From: Peterkaempfera bronchialis
Lineage (GTDB): Bacteria > Actinomycetota > Actinomycetes > Streptomycetales > Streptomycetaceae
Direction of reading: 5' to 3'
Assembly: GCF_003258605.2 (NCBI RefSeq)
Contig: NZ_CP031264.1
Location: 2,976,001-3,040,000, forward strand
Length of the DNA: 64,000 nucleotides
The translations under genes and the position numbers were made by a program. The notes under the pieces are model-generated. The model made no database searches. It was not told the DNA's origin and saw only the letters and a list, made by a program, of their open reading frames with translations. Within the stretch, counting starts at the first letter, position 1. Each line of letters opens with the position of its first letter. Positions 16,777 through 25,952 of the stretch are shown piece by piece.

Positions 16777-17223
16777 GTGAAGCAGCTCGCACGCCGCATC
16801 GGCAAGACCATCGCATTCGTGCTGCCGGTCGTCCTGGTGACGACCGGCACCCTGGCCGTCACCCGCGTCCCGTGGGCACCGCCGTCCTCGGGCGACCAGC
16901 AGGTCCTCGCTGCCGCGTCGGCCGACGGCACCATCGGCATCACCCCCCGGGCGCACCGGCCGGTGAAGCAGACCAGCCCTCAGGAGGCGCTGCTCCAGCG
17001 TCTGCTACGGGAACTCAAGGTGCATGACCCGGGGTCGGCGCTCTCCATGCTGGACCGGTCCATGCGGCGCCAGCCCTCGCTCACCCCGCACTGCACCGAG
17101 CTCTCCCAGGCGCTCGGCCGCGCCGCCGTGCACAAGTACCACGGCGATGTGAAGAAGGCCCGGTCGTTCGCCCGTCCCGTCTGCGACGGCTCATTCGCCG
17201 CCGGAGTGGTCGACGGCGGCTGA
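16777..17223 (+). CDS. Conserved hypothetical exported or membrane-anchored protein
   Basis: 148 residues. The GTG at 16777 lies 7 nt after a TACGAT -10 box, suggesting a leaderless mRNA. A basic start (VKQLARRIGK) and one hydrophobic segment (TIAFVLPVVLVTTGTL, about 11-27) form a signal anchor. The rest is a soluble helical domain with two cysteines (HCTELSQ and PVCDGSF). The gene lies between msiK and the nucleotidyltransferase gene and has no recognised family. Hairpins on both sides make it a single-gene unit. Confidence 0.7.
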   Translation: MKQLARRIGKTIAFVLPVVLVTTGTLAVTRVPWAPPSSGDQQVLAAASADGTIGITPRAHRPVKQTSPQEALLQRLLRELKVHDPGSALSMLDRSMRRQPSLTPHCTELSQALGRAAVHKYHGDVKKARSFARPVCDGSFAAGVVDGG

Positions 17224-17238
17224 ACCGCCGCCGTCCCC

Positions 17239-17270
17239 GGTGGGCCCTGCCGCAGCCGGCGGGGCCCACC
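17239..17270 (+). terminator. Terminator after the hypothetical gene
   Basis: Arms GGTGGGCCC and GGGCCCACC enclose a 13-nt loop shortly after the stop at 17223. Confidence 0.7.
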
Positions 17271-17296
17271 GCCATGCCCGCGCCGCAGCCGCGCCA

Positions 17297-17331
17297 CAGC
17301 CGCAGCCGCAGCCGCAGCCGCAGCCGCAGCC
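17297..17331. repeat. Hexanucleotide tandem repeat (CAGCCG)n
   Basis: About six consecutive CAGCCG units in the non-coding gap before the nucleotidyltransferase gene. This is simple-sequence DNA likely to vary between strains. Confidence 0.8.
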
Positions 17332-17410
17332 ACACCGCAACCAGGCAGCAACCAAGCAGCCAGCCGGGCGGCCGGTCCGGGCTGGAGCCCGTCCGGCTCC
17401 GGGGGCCCCT

Positions 17411-17416
17411 TAGGGT
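17411..17416 (+). promoter_or_regulatory. Leaderless -10 box (TAGGGT)
   Basis: TAGGGT ends 6 nt before the ATG at 17423. Confidence 0.5.
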
Positions 17417-17422
17417 TGCCCC

Positions 17423-18193
17423 ATGACCGCTGACCTCACTCAGCCCCCTGCGGCGAACCCTGCCGCGCCGACCGTCACCCAGGCCGTGATCCTGGCCGGC
17501 GGCCAGGGGTCCCGGCTGCGCCCGTACACCGACGACCGGCCCAAGCCGCTGGTCGAGATCCCGGGCACCGGCATCCCGATCATCGGCCACCAGATCGCCT
17601 GGCTCGCCGAGGAGGGCGTCACCGATGTCGCCGTCTCCTGCGGGCACCTCGCCGAGGTGCTCCAGGAGTGGCTGGAGCAGACCGAACTGCCCGTCAAGGT
17701 CACCACCGTGGTCGAGACGGAGCCGCTCGGCCGGGGCGGCGGTCTGAAGTACGCGTCCAAGGCGCTGCCGCGCCCGGACGAGCCCTGGTACGCGACCAAC
17801 GGCGACATCTGGACCCGGTTCTCGCTGCGCGACATGGCCGCCTTCCACCATGAGCGGGCCGCCGTCGCCACGCTGGCGCTGGCCCGCCCGCGCATCCCCT
17901 GGGGCGCCGTGGAGACGGACCGCTTCGGCAATGTGCTGGACTTCGTCGAGGCCCCGCCGTCGCCGTTCCTGATCAACGCGGGTCTGTATGTCTTCTCCGC
18001 CGGTTTCGCGGCGCTGCTGCCCGATGTCGGCGACCATGAGCGGACCACCTTCCCGCAGCTCGCCCGGGACCGGAAGCTGGCCGGGTACCAGCTGCCCCAG
18101 GGCTGCTACTGGCGGGCCATCGACACCGCCAAGGACCTCTCCGAGGCCGCCAAGGAGCTGGCCTCCCTCCGGGCCGTAACGCTGGACGACTGA
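17423..18193 (+). CDS. Sugar-1-phosphate nucleotidyltransferase
   Basis: 256 residues. The nucleotidyltransferase signature AVILAGGQGSRLRPYT followed by RPKPLVEI (about 25-50) binds the NTP, and ATNGDIW supplies the metal-binding Asp. The size and lack of a C-terminal beta-helix resemble mannose-1-phosphate guanylyltransferase-like or glucose-1-phosphate nucleotidyltransferase-like enzymes; the sugar cannot be set from sequence. A -10 box 6 nt upstream suggests a leaderless mRNA. It converges on the DoxX gene across a strong hairpin. Confidence 0.85.
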   Translation: MTADLTQPPAANPAAPTVTQAVILAGGQGSRLRPYTDDRPKPLVEIPGTGIPIIGHQIAWLAEEGVTDVAVSCGHLAEVLQEWLEQTELPVKVTTVVETEPLGRGGGLKYASKALPRPDEPWYATNGDIWTRFSLRDMAAFHHERAAVATLALARPRIPWGAVETDRFGNVLDFVEAPPSPFLINAGLYVFSAGFAALLPDVGDHERTTFPQLARDRKLAGYQLPQGCYWRAIDTAKDLSEAAKELASLRAVTLDD

Positions 18194-18214
18194 GAGGCCC
18201 GTACGGCACGGCAA

Positions 18215-18265
18215 GACGGCGGCGGCCGCACCCTCCCGGGACTGGGGGGTGCGGCCGCCGCCGTC
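18215..18265. terminator. Bidirectional terminator
   Basis: Perfect 19-bp arms starting GACGGCGGCGG with a 13-nt loop, between two convergent genes. Confidence 0.85.
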
Positions 18266-18296
18266 TGCTGTGCCGTGCCGTGCGTCGGATGGGCGG

Positions 18297-19988
18297 TCAG
18301 GCGACCCCCGGCCGGGCCGGAGCGCCCCGGCCGGGCATCCCGAGCACCGGAACGCCGCCGATGGTGTCGCTGCCCAGCAGCCCGCCGATCACCGCTCCCC
18401 CGCTGTGCGACGGATGGGGCGCGGTCGGGCTCTGGCCGCCCGGCGCCGAGCTGGTGCCGCCGGCCGGTGCCTGGGTGTGGTGCGTCGAACCGCCGCTGTG
18501 GTGCCCGGTGCCGCTGCCGGGCGCCGGGTGCGCGGACTGCTGCCGCCCGGGCACCGCCGTACGGCTCGGGACGGTCGGCGCGGTCGGCGTGGAGGTCCGG
18601 CCAGGCGGCCGGGTCGCCGGGTGGGAAGTCGGCGGCGGGCCGGACGGTGGGCGCGTGGTGGCCGCGCCGTCCGGCGACCGGGTGGGCCAGGTGGGCCTGC
18701 CGTAGTCGGTGGGCGGGGCCGGCTGCTGGGGCACCACCGTGGTGGGCACCGCGCCGGTCCGTACCGCCGCGCCCAGGATCGAACCCAGCACCAGGCTCAG
18801 CCCGATGACCACCGTGGAGAGCACCGCGCCACGGCGCAGCACCCGCCGCCGCAGCCGCTGCACGGAGGCGGTGGGACCGAGCCTCCGCCAGGCGTCCAGG
18901 GCCAGCCTGCCGTCGACGGAGCCGAACGGCGCCCCGGCGATCAGCAGCGGGCTCCAGGCCGCCAGATAGATGATGTCGGGCGCGTCATAGGCGGGCACCG
19001 CCTGCCAGCTGACGGTGAACAGCAGCGCCACCGAGAGCAGCATCGCGGCAGCCGCCGCAGCCCGCTGCCACAGGCCGAGCACCGACAGCACACCGACCAC
19101 GATCTGGGTGAACGCCACGGCGAGCCCGGCGCCGACCGGGTGGGCCATCGCGAAGTCCAGCAGCGGCTGGGTGAAGCTCCACGGGTGCAGCGAGGCGAGC
19201 CAGCGCATCATGGAGCCCCGGTCGCCGCCGTCGAAGTAGACGGGGTCGCAGAGCTTGCTGAAGCCCGCGTAGACCGAGATGCAGCCGAGGAAGACCCGCA
19301 GCGGCAGCAGCACCAGGCCCAGGTCGACCTTGCGGCCCGGGTACCAGGCGTGGTGCGCCAGGTCTCCGGACGCCTGCGCCCAGACCTCGTCCTCCTGCGG
19401 CCGGTACTCCTCGCCGCCCGGCGTCCAGCCGGACATCGGCGGCTCCGACCGCGCCGGGCGCCCGGCGGACTGCCGCAGCCCGTACCCGCCCTGCTGGGGG
19501 ACGCTGCGGCCGTAGGGGCCGCCCTCCCCGAACGGGATGCGGGGCACCGCGCGGGTGGCGGCCTCCTCCGCGTCCTCGGCGCCGATGGGCTGGGGGACCA
19601 GCCGTACGGCGTCGAGCAGCTGAGTGGCCGCCAGGTCCCCGGGCCGCGCCTGGCCGGACCAGGTGACGGCGGTGACCCGCCCCTTGCGGCGCGGGCCCGT
19701 GGCGGCGCCCACGCCCACCAGGGCCATCGCCGAGGGCACGGCGGACGAGGGCACGGCGGACGGGGGCACGGCGAAGGACGGGGGCGAGTAGGACCCGCCG
19801 TACGAGCGGGCGTACGCGGGTGCGCCGATGAGCGGGGCGACCGGCGCCGCGAGCCGGACCCGGAAGCTGGCGTGCGAGCCCCCGATCCGCACCGGGTCGC
19901 TCGGCACCTTGATCGTGCTCAGCTCGGGCGGTTCGCCTATTCCGGCGGAGCGTCCCCCCTGGGAACGGGGAGGTGTTCTGGTGTCCAC
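18297..19988 (-). CDS. DoxX-domain membrane protein with long disordered termini
   Basis: 563 residues. The first 240 residues are Pro/Ser/Ala-rich and include short VPPSAVPSSAVPS repeats encoded by a DNA tandem repeat near 19736-19770. A four-helix DoxX domain (about 265-400) begins LRVFLGCISVYAGFSKL and contains the family FxxxGxxKL element. One more membrane helix (about 435-455) precedes a Pro/Thr/Gly-rich tail. DoxX proteins are linked to redox or thiol stress and sulfur oxidation; this long form is typical of Streptomyces. The start follows the last upstream stop closely. Confidence 0.8.
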   Translation of the reverse strand: MDTRTPPRSQGGRSAGIGEPPELSTIKVPSDPVRIGGSHASFRVRLAAPVAPLIGAPAYARSYGGSYSPPSFAVPPSAVPSSAVPSAMALVGVGAATGPRRKGRVTAVTWSGQARPGDLAATQLLDAVRLVPQPIGAEDAEEAATRAVPRIPFGEGGPYGRSVPQQGGYGLRQSAGRPARSEPPMSGWTPGGEEYRPQEDEVWAQASGDLAHHAWYPGRKVDLGLVLLPLRVFLGCISVYAGFSKLCDPVYFDGGDRGSMMRWLASLHPWSFTQPLLDFAMAHPVGAGLAVAFTQIVVGVLSVLGLWQRAAAAAAMLLSVALLFTVSWQAVPAYDAPDIIYLAAWSPLLIAGAPFGSVDGRLALDAWRRLGPTASVQRLRRRVLRRGAVLSTVVIGLSLVLGSILGAAVRTGAVPTTVVPQQPAPPTDYGRPTWPTRSPDGAATTRPPSGPPPTSHPATRPPGRTSTPTAPTVPSRTAVPGRQQSAHPAPGSGTGHHSGGSTHHTQAPAGGTSSAPGGQSPTAPHPSHSGGAVIGGLLGSDTIGGVPVLGMPGRGAPARPGVA

Positions 19989-20096
19989 ACACCACTAACC
20001 GAATGACACGGGGTTAGGACACCCCTCGGAGCGCATCCGGCGCGGATCGAATCCGGATGTGGACGCGGATCGGGCCCCGGGCCGCCGCGCCGGGTG

Positions 20097-20136
20097 CGCG
20101 TACGCCCCCTCGGGCGGGCCGGAGGGGGCGTACGCG
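20097..20136 (-). terminator. Terminator of rlmB
   Basis: Perfect 15-bp arms (CGCGTACGCCCCCTC and its complement) with a 10-nt loop, 16 bp after the rlmB stop. Confidence 0.85.
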
Positions 20137-20152
20137 AGGCGTGCGGCCGGTG

Positions 20153-21145
20153 TCAGCGGGCGGCGCGCAGCCGGGCCGCCTCGTAGAGCACGATGCCGGC
20201 GGCGACGCCCGCGTTGAGCGACTCGGTCTGGCCCGGCATGGGGATGCGCACGGTGAGGTCGCAGGTCTCGGAGACCAGCCGGGACAGGCCCTTGCCCTCC
20301 GAGCCGACCACGATCACCACCGGCCCGCTCAGCGCGTCCAGGTCGGCGACCTCGGCCTCGCCCTCGGCGGCCAGGCCGACCACCATCAGACCGGCCTTCT
20401 GGTAGGTCTCCAGCGCACGGGTCAGGTTGGTGGCCCGGGAGACCTGGAGCCGGGCGGCGGCGCCCGCCGAGGTCTTCCAGGCGCCGGCGGTCATCCCGGC
20501 CGCGCGGCGCTCGGGGACGACCACGCCGTGTCCGCCGAAGGCGGCGGCGGAGCGGACCACGGCGCCGAGGTTGCGCGGGTCGGTGACCCCGTCCAGGGCG
20601 ACGATCAGCGGGTCCTCGCCGGCGTCGGCGGCGGTCTCCAGCAGGTCCTCGGGGTGGGCGTACTCATACGGCGGGACCTGGAGCACCAGGCCCTGGTGGT
20701 TGAGGCCGCCGGTCATCTGGTCCAGCTGCGGGCGCGGCGCCTCCATCAGCGGGATGCCCCGGTCGTTGGCCTCCTGGAATGCCTCCCGTACGCGGTCGTC
20801 GCTGTCGATGAACTGCATCACATAGAGCGCGGTCGCGGGGACGCCGCCGCGCAGCGCCTCGACCACCGAGTTGCGGCCGACGACCAGTTCGGCGGCGCCG
20901 GCGCCGCCGCGCCCGCCGCGCCCGGTGCCACCGGCCCGGCGCATGCCGGCCCGGGCCTTGGCGTCGCGCTCGCGCTTGACGGCGGCGTTGGCGGCCCGCT
21001 GCTTGGGGTGGCCCTTGCGGGCCTCGGCGGGCGGGGTCGGGCCCTTGCCCTGGAGCGCCTTCCGGCTGTGGCCGCCGGTACCGACACTGGCGCCCTTCTT
21101 GGACCCCGGGTTGCGGCGGTTCCTGCGCTGGCTGTTGCCGGCCAT
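20153..21145 (-). CDS. rlmB: 23S rRNA (guanosine-2251)-2'-O-methyltransferase
   Basis: 330 residues. A basic, disordered N-terminal extension (about 1-85, rich in Arg/Gly/Lys) is followed by the substrate-binding domain starting ELVVGRNSVVEALRGG. The SPOUT catalytic domain has motif 1 (DPRNLGAVVRSAAAFG), motif 2 (IVVGSEGKGLS) and motif 3 (IPMPGQTESLNAGVAAGI) of the trefoil-knot fold. It methylates the ribosomal P-loop guanosine. The ATG at 21145 begins the basic extension conserved in Streptomyces. The gene lies 148 bp downstream of cysS on the same strand. Confidence 0.92.
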   Translation of the reverse strand: MAGNSQRRNRRNPGSKKGASVGTGGHSRKALQGKGPTPPAEARKGHPKQRAANAAVKRERDAKARAGMRRAGGTGRGGRGGAGAAELVVGRNSVVEALRGGVPATALYVMQFIDSDDRVREAFQEANDRGIPLMEAPRPQLDQMTGGLNHQGLVLQVPPYEYAHPEDLLETAADAGEDPLIVALDGVTDPRNLGAVVRSAAAFGGHGVVVPERRAAGMTAGAWKTSAGAAARLQVSRATNLTRALETYQKAGLMVVGLAAEGEAEVADLDALSGPVVIVVGSEGKGLSRLVSETCDLTVRIPMPGQTESLNAGVAAGIVLYEAARLRAAR

Positions 21146-21293
21146 GGGTGTACGTCCTGTCCTGTTCGTCATGGGGGTGGGCCGCACCGGCTCCGGTGCG
21201 GCCCACCCGTGGTCCGTGCCCGCCTCCGGGCGCTGTGCGGCCAGTGCCCCGCGCGGCGAGCCGGTGGGCCCGCCCCGGGGGCGCCCCCTCGGG

Positions 21294-22688
21294 TTACTGG
21301 CTGCTGATCGTCCAGCGCGGGCCGGACGGGGTGTCCTCGATGGCCAGGCCGGCCTGGCCCAGCTGCTCGCGGATGGCGTCCGCGGTGGCGTAGTCCTTGC
21401 GGGCCCGCGCCGCCTGCCGCTGCTCCAGCACCAGGCGTACCAGGCTGTCGACCACGCCGTGCAGGTCCTCACCGCGCTCGGCGCCGGCCCACATCGGGTC
21501 AAGCGGGTCGAGGGCCAGTACTCCGAGCATCGCACGGACCTCGGCGAGGCGTGCCACCGCGTTGTCCTTGTCATCGGCGTTGAGTGCGGCATTGCCCTGC
21601 CGCACCGTGGTGTGCACGATGGCGAGCGCCTGCGGGACGCCCAGGTCGTCGTCCATCGCCTCGGCGAAGGCCGGCGGTACCTCGGCGGCCGGTTCGACGG
21701 TGCCGCAGCGCTCGACCACCCGCTGGACGAAGCCCTCGATCCGGCCGAAGGCCGACTCGGCCTCGCGCAGCGCCTCCTCGCTGTACTCGATGGTGGAGCG
21801 GTAGTGCGGGGCGGCCAGGTAGTAGCGGAGCACGATCGGCCGCCAGCGCTGCACCATCTCGGAGACCAGCACCGAGTTGCCGAGCGACTTGGACATCTTC
21901 TCGCCGCTCATGGTGACCCAGGCGTTGTGCACCCAGAAGTTGGCGAAGTCGTCGCCGTAGGCGCGGGACTGGGCGATCTCGTTCTCATGGTGCGGGAAGA
22001 TCAGGTCGATCCCGCCGCCGTGGATGTCGAAGGCGCTGCCCAGGTACTTGTGGGCCATCGCGGAGCACTCCAGGTGCCAGCCGGGCCGACCGCGCCCCCA
22101 CGGGGTCTCCCAGCTGGGCTCGCCGGGCTTGGCCGCCTTCCACATGGCGAAGTCGCGCGGGTCGCGCTTGCCGGTCTCGCCCTCGCCCTCGGGCTGGCGC
22201 AGATTGTCCAGCTCCTGGTTGGAGAGGGAGAGGTAGCCGGGGAAGGAGCGGACGTCGAAGTAGACGTTGCCGTCGGCGGCGTAGGCGTGGCCGCGCTCGA
22301 TGAGGGTCTGCATCATCTCGACCATCTCGGGCACATGGCCGGTGGCGCGGGGCTCGACGGTCGGCGGGAGGCACCCGAGGACGCTGTAGCCGTCGTTGAA
22401 GGCGCGCTCGTTGGCGTACGAGATCTGCCACCAGGGCCGACCGAGCTCGTGCTCCTTGGCGATCACCTTGTCGTCGATGTCGGTGACATTGCGGCAGAAG
22501 GTGACGTCATAGCCCCGGTAGCCGAACCAGCGGCGCAGCACGTCGAAGTTGAGGCCGGAACGGATGTGCCCGATGTGCGGGGCGGCCTGCACGGTCGCGC
22601 CGCACAGGTAGATCGAGACACACCCCGGTACGAGCGGGACGAAGTCGCGTACCTGGCGGGTGCTGGTGTCGTACAGGCGAATGCTCAC
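21294..22688 (-). CDS. cysS: Cysteinyl-tRNA synthetase
   Basis: 464 residues. The zinc-binding Cys and the HIGH-type motif appear as [17 protein letters not shown], the second zinc ligand region as [13 protein letters not shown], and the KMSKS motif as [10 protein letters not shown]. The C-terminal DALR and anticodon-binding domains are present, so it is CysS rather than the shorter mycothiol ligase MshC. The GTG at 22688 lies 7 nt after a TACGCT -10 box, suggesting a leaderless message. It is followed by rlmB, a common actinobacterial pairing. Confidence 0.95.
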   Translation of the reverse strand: MSIRLYDTSTRQVRDFVPLVPGCVSIYLCGATVQAAPHIGHIRSGLNFDVLRRWFGYRGYDVTFCRNVTDIDDKVIAKEHELGRPWWQISYANERAFNDGYSVLGCLPPTVEPRATGHVPEMVEMMQTLIERGHAYAADGNVYFDVRSFPGYLSLSNQELDNLRQPEGEGETGKRDPRDFAMWKAAKPGEPSWETPWGRGRPGWHLECSAMAHKYLGSAFDIHGGGIDLIFPHHENEIAQSRAYGDDFANFWVHNAWVTMSGEKMSKSLGNSVLVSEMVQRWRPIVLRYYLAAPHYRSTIEYSEEALREAESAFGRIEGFVQRVVERCGTVEPAAEVPPAFAEAMDDDLGVPQALAIVHTTVRQGNAALNADDKDNAVARLAEVRAMLGVLALDPLDPMWAGAERGEDLHGVVDSLVRLVLEQRQAARARKDYATADAIREQLGQAGLAIEDTPSGPRWTISSQ

Positions 22689-22695
22689 AGCGTCA

Positions 22696-22701
22696 AGCGT
22701 A
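22696..22701 (-). promoter_or_regulatory. Leaderless -10 box (TACGCT) of cysS
   Basis: On the minus strand TACGCT ends 7 nt before the GTG start of cysS. Confidence 0.55.
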
Positions 22702-22717
22702 GTGGGAAACCGGCAGT

Positions 22718-22743
22718 GCCCCGCGACGTATGCGTCGCGGGGC
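22718..22743 (-). terminator. Terminator after the PPOX gene
   Basis: Perfect 11-bp arms (GCCCCGCGACG and complement) with a TATG loop, between the end of the PPOX gene and the cysS promoter. Confidence 0.8.
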
Positions 22744-22792
22744 GGTCACGAGCCGATACCGGTGGGAGAGGCGGGGCGCCGCCAGGCGCCGT

Positions 22793-23185
22793 CTAGAGGT
22801 GGTCGACCACCTTGGCGGGGCGGATGCGCACCACCACGCGTACGTCGTCGGGGCCGTCGTAGCCGTAGTCCTGACCCATGTACTTGTGGGACAGGTCGTT
22901 GATCAGCTCCCGGCCGCCCTCGGTGGTCAGGATCGCCTCGCCGCGCACCTCGGCGTAGGTGTAGGGGGCGTCCGGCGGGTTGACGATCACGGAGACCCGG
23001 GAGTCCTTCACCATGTTGAGGTGCTTGCGGCGGCCCTCCACGGTGGAGATCAGCACATCGTCGCCGTCGCGCTTCACCCAGACGACGGACAGCTGGGGGC
23101 TGCCGTCGGGCTGCACGGTGGCGAGGGTGGCGAAGCTCTTGGCGTCCAGCAGTTCCTTGGCCTTGGCGGAGAGTTGCACGGACAC
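22793..23185 (-). CDS. PPOX-class flavin/F420-dependent enzyme
   Basis: A 130-residue split-barrel protein: KSFATLATVQPDGSPQLSVV, then a VLISTVEGRRKHLNM segment and the strand YTYAEVRGEA. This matches pyridoxamine-phosphate-oxidase-like F420-dependent reductases, which act as small homodimers. The GTG at 23185 follows GAAGGGG. The substrate is unknown. It is a single gene bounded by a hairpin downstream and about 150 bp of non-coding DNA upstream. Confidence 0.85.
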   Translation of the reverse strand: MSVQLSAKAKELLDAKSFATLATVQPDGSPQLSVVWVKRDGDDVLISTVEGRRKHLNMVKDSRVSVIVNPPDAPYTYAEVRGEAILTTEGGRELINDLSHKYMGQDYGYDGPDDVRVVVRIRPAKVVDHL

Positions 23186-23341
23186 GCGGGGCCCCTTCTC
23201 GTCGGCGTTCTGACCGGGTCTGCCGCTGACAGGCTGTGCTCAGCTGCTCACGGCCATCCAAGCACCGCTCAACCGTACGCGCGACCCATCCATTCCCACC
23301 GCTCCATTCCCACCGCCCCGCCGGTCCACCGCTCTTCGGCG

Positions 23342-23845
23342 CTAGGCCGCCGGGCCGACCCGGTACACCAGGGCGGTGGCGATGGCCGCCAGCCCCTCGG
23401 CCCGGCCGGTGAGGCCAAGGCCGTCGGTGGTGGTGCCGGAGACGGACACCGGGGCGCCGACGGCGGCGGAGAGGGCCGCCTGGGCCTCCGCCCGCCGCTT
23501 GCCGACCTTCGGCCGCACCCCGACCACCTGGATCGCGACATTGCCGACCTCGAAGCCGGCCGCGCGCACGATCCGGGCGGCCTCGGTGAGCAGCCGCACC
23601 CCGGAGGCGCCGGACCACTCGGGCCGGTCGGTACCGAAGTGGGCGCCCAGGTCGCCCAGCCCGGCGGCGGAGAAGAGCGCGTCGCAGGCGGCGTGCGCGG
23701 CCACGTCGCCGTCGGAGTGCCCGGCCAGCCCGGCCTCGGCGCCCGGCCACTCCAGCCCGGCGACCCAGAGCGGGCGGCCGGCCTCGAAGGCGTGCACATC
23801 GGTGCCGATGCCGATGCGCGGCACCAGCGGCGGTTCAGAACCCAT
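23342..23845 (-). CDS. ispF: 2-C-methyl-D-erythritol 2,4-cyclodiphosphate synthase
   Basis: 167 residues. The metal ligands Asp and His lie in [10 protein letters not shown] and the next His in [16 protein letters not shown]; the [16 protein letters not shown] segment contributes the CDP-binding pocket. It performs the cyclisation step of the MEP isoprenoid pathway. The ATG at 23845 lies 11 nt inside the end of ispD, so the two genes are translationally coupled but not fused, unlike the IspDF fusions of some bacteria. Confidence 0.95.
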   Translation of the reverse strand: MGSEPPLVPRIGIGTDVHAFEAGRPLWVAGLEWPGAEAGLAGHSDGDVAAHAACDALFSAAGLGDLGAHFGTDRPEWSGASGVRLLTEAARIVRAAGFEVGNVAIQVVGVRPKVGKRRAEAQAALSAAVGAPVSVSGTTTDGLGLTGRAEGLAAIATALVYRVGPAA

Positions 23846-24605
23846 CGGTGGCCCTCCGTCGGGCGAGTACGGCCTCGGCGAGGACGAGGTCCAGGGGGCG
23901 GGTGACCTTGAAGGCCTCCTCGTGGCCGGGGACGACCACGACGTGCCCGCCGAACCGCTCGACCAGCCCGGCGTCGTCGGTGACCGGCGGCAGCGCGCCC
24001 GCCGACTCCTCGGTGACGGCCCGCTGGTGCACCGCCGCCAGCACCTCGCGGCGGAACCCCTGCGGGGTCTGCACGGCGCGCAGCGAGGAGCGCTCGGGGG
24101 TGTCCAGCACGGGCTCGGGGGTGCCGTCGGAGTGCGGCTCGACCCGTTTGACTGTGTCGGCGAGCGGCACCGCCGGGACGACCGCCTCGGCGCCGGCGCG
24201 TACGGCGGCCACCACGGCGTCCACGACCTCCACCGGGACCAGCGGGCGGGCGGCGTCGTGCACCAGGACCACCGGGACGTCCTCGGGGACGGCCGCGAGG
24301 CCGAGGCGCACCGAGTCCTGCCGGGTGGGGCCGCCGGCGACGACCCGGACGTCCTTGCCGGGCAGGCCGTGGTCGGCCAGCAGCGCCGCCACCTCGGCGA
24401 CGCCGTCCGGGGGCGCGGCCACCACGACCAGGCCGACGGCGCGGGAGCGGGCCAGCGCCCGTACCGCGTGGACCAGGATGGGGACCCCGCCGAGTTCGCG
24501 CAGGGCCTTGGGGGCACCGGGGCCCAGTCGTTCGCCCCGCCCGGCGGCGGGAACCACTGCTGCGGCGTTCAGGTTTCGTTCCTTCGGCGATGTGGGTATG
24601 GCCAA
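23835..24605 (-). CDS. ispD: 2-C-methyl-D-erythritol 4-phosphate cytidylyltransferase
   Basis: About 256 residues. The CTP-binding loop [21 protein letters not shown], the motif [11 protein letters not shown] and the T-P-Q-G-F segment (QTPQGFRRE) identify IspD, which makes CDP-methylerythritol. The start is uncertain: the TTG at 24605 lacks a ribosome-binding site, whereas GAAGGAAC precedes a possible CTG start at 24572. It overlaps ispF by 11 nt. Upstream lies a 380-bp non-coding stretch with tandem repeats and then carD. Confidence 0.93.
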   Translation of the reverse strand: MAIPTSPKERNLNAAAVVPAAGRGERLGPGAPKALRELGGVPILVHAVRALARSRAVGLVVVAAPPDGVAEVAALLADHGLPGKDVRVVAGGPTRQDSVRLGLAAVPEDVPVVLVHDAARPLVPVEVVDAVVAAVRAGAEAVVPAVPLADTVKRVEPHSDGTPEPVLDTPERSSLRAVQTPQGFRREVLAAVHQRAVTEESAGALPPVTDDAGLVERFGGHVVVVPGHEEAFKVTRPLDLVLAEAVLARRRATDGF

Positions 24606-24985
24606 GGCGTGCCGGACCGGGCCTGCTCGCCTTCAGTGTGAGTATCCCTTCCGCGTCGGCCCGGGCGGCACGGGGGAGTCAACAGGCAGGGCGCAACGGC
24701 GCGCGGGGCGGCGCGGCGGGGCGTGTCAGCGGCCGGGTCGGAGAGGCGGCCGAGCATACGCCGCCCTGTACCTCATCGGCTCGGCTACACGGCACCGCGG
24801 CTGTACAGCACCGCAGCAGCTTCACCGGACACGCTTCACCGGACACGCTTCAGCGCGCACCCTTCACCGGGCACCAGGGCAGGGGCCTTCGGGCATGCCT
24901 CAGCGCCCGGTGCGCCGCGCGCCCGCGTGCTGCTGTGCACGGGCACGCCGCACCGGGCGCTGAGGCGCGAGGTGATCGCCCCGGG
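24606..24985. other. Non-coding gap between carD and ispD
   Basis: 380 bp without a supportable gene. It contains the 14-bp tandem repeat array listed separately and short ACGGCACCGC-like repeats. The ispD promoter must lie here or upstream of carD. Confidence 0.5.
24820..24875. repeat. Four tandem 14-bp units
   Basis: Units begin CTTCACCGG: two perfect copies of CTTCACCGGACACG followed by CTTCAGCGCGCACC and CTTCACCGGGCACC. They are head-to-tail without spacers. Confidence 0.8.
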
Positions 24986-25468
24986 TCAGGAGGCGAGAAC
25001 CTCGTCGAGCAGAGTCTCGGCCTTGTCCTCGTTGGTGTTCTCGGCGAGCGCCAGCTCGCTGACCAGAATCTGGCGTGCCTTCGCCAGCATCCGCTTCTCA
25101 CCGGCGGAGAGCCCGCGCTCGCGCTCACGACGCCAAAGGTCGCGCACAACCTCCGCGACCTTGATAACGTCGCCCGAGGCAAGCTTCTCCAGATTGGCCT
25201 TGTAGCGTCGGGACCAGTTGGTGGGCTCCTCGGTGTACGGTGCACGCAGCACCTCGAAGACCCGGTCCAGACCCTCCTGGCCGACCACGTCGCGCACGCC
25301 TACGAACTCTGCGTTCTCCGCGGGCACGCGCAGCGTCAGGTCACCCTGCTGCACCTTGAGCACCAGATAGGTCTTGTCCACACCTTTGATCTGGCGAGTT
25401 TCGATGGCCTCGATCAGCGCGGCCCCGTGATGGGGGTAGACCACGGTGTCGCCAACCTTGAACGTCAT
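24986..25468 (-). CDS. carD: CarD-family RNA polymerase-binding regulator
   Basis: 160 residues. The N-terminal RNA-polymerase-interacting domain starts [20 protein letters not shown], and the C-terminal helical DNA-binding domain contains [16 protein letters not shown] with the conserved Trp that contacts the promoter bubble. CarD stabilises open promoter complexes, notably at rRNA promoters. AAGGGG lies 10 nt before the ATG. In Streptomyces it commonly precedes ispD and ispF, as here. Confidence 0.93.
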   Translation of the reverse strand: MTFKVGDTVVYPHHGAALIEAIETRQIKGVDKTYLVLKVQQGDLTLRVPAENAEFVGVRDVVGQEGLDRVFEVLRAPYTEEPTNWSRRYKANLEKLASGDVIKVAEVVRDLWRRERERGLSAGEKRMLAKARQILVSELALAENTNEDKAETLLDEVLAS

Positions 25469-25952
25469 GTGACAGGTACCCCTTCCGTGGCTTTCCAGAA
25501 TAACACGTGTTCCGCCGTATCCGAAGGGCGTTTTCGCAGGTCAGGGCGGGTCTCAGGGCTTGACAACCGCCCCTGTCCCGTGCTGCGACCCCTGTTCGAG
25601 GCGGGTTTACCGCAGGTGGGAAGCGGTTCGGCGGCTCGGTGAAACATCGCGGAAACCCTCATTCGATCTTGCCTTTCCGTCGCGTCCCGATCGCGATCCG
25701 ATCTTCGGCCGACCAGGGGTCCGGCGGTTCGTGAACGGCATATGCACAGGTCGGGACGGACAGGCGCACTCCGGGCAGACGCGCCGTCAAGGGACTCCGC
25801 GCGCCGTGTGCCGCGCCTCACAACCCCTTCGGCCCGACGCGGGTGGCACCGTGACGCGACACGGGGCCACCCCGTGTCTGGCGGAAGATGGGGATCGGTA
25901 ACCTAAGGCCCGTCCTGCCCTGCTTGCACACGTCCAAGGAGAAGCCGCCGCC
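25469..25952. promoter_or_regulatory. Divergent promoter region of carD and a lipoprotein gene
   Basis: 484 bp without a convincing gene. Near carD lies a perfect 10-bp palindrome AACACGTGTT (25502-25511) overlapping a TATTCT-like -10 on the minus strand. On the plus side GGTAACCTAAG precedes the lipoprotein gene by about 50 bp. Confidence 0.4.

Noticed and set aside
22689-22792. T-box or other riboswitch in front of cysS
   Set aside because: The -10 box lies only 7 nt before the start codon, leaving no leader RNA; the hairpin there is upstream of the promoter and serves the PPOX gene.
24820-24875. Tandem array considered as a CRISPR
   Set aside because: The units are 14 bp and contiguous without spacers, and no cas genes are present.
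25560-25901. Open frame in the carD-lipoprotein intergenic region
   Set aside because: Arg/Pro-rich composition, no ribosome-binding site and overlap with the likely promoters.
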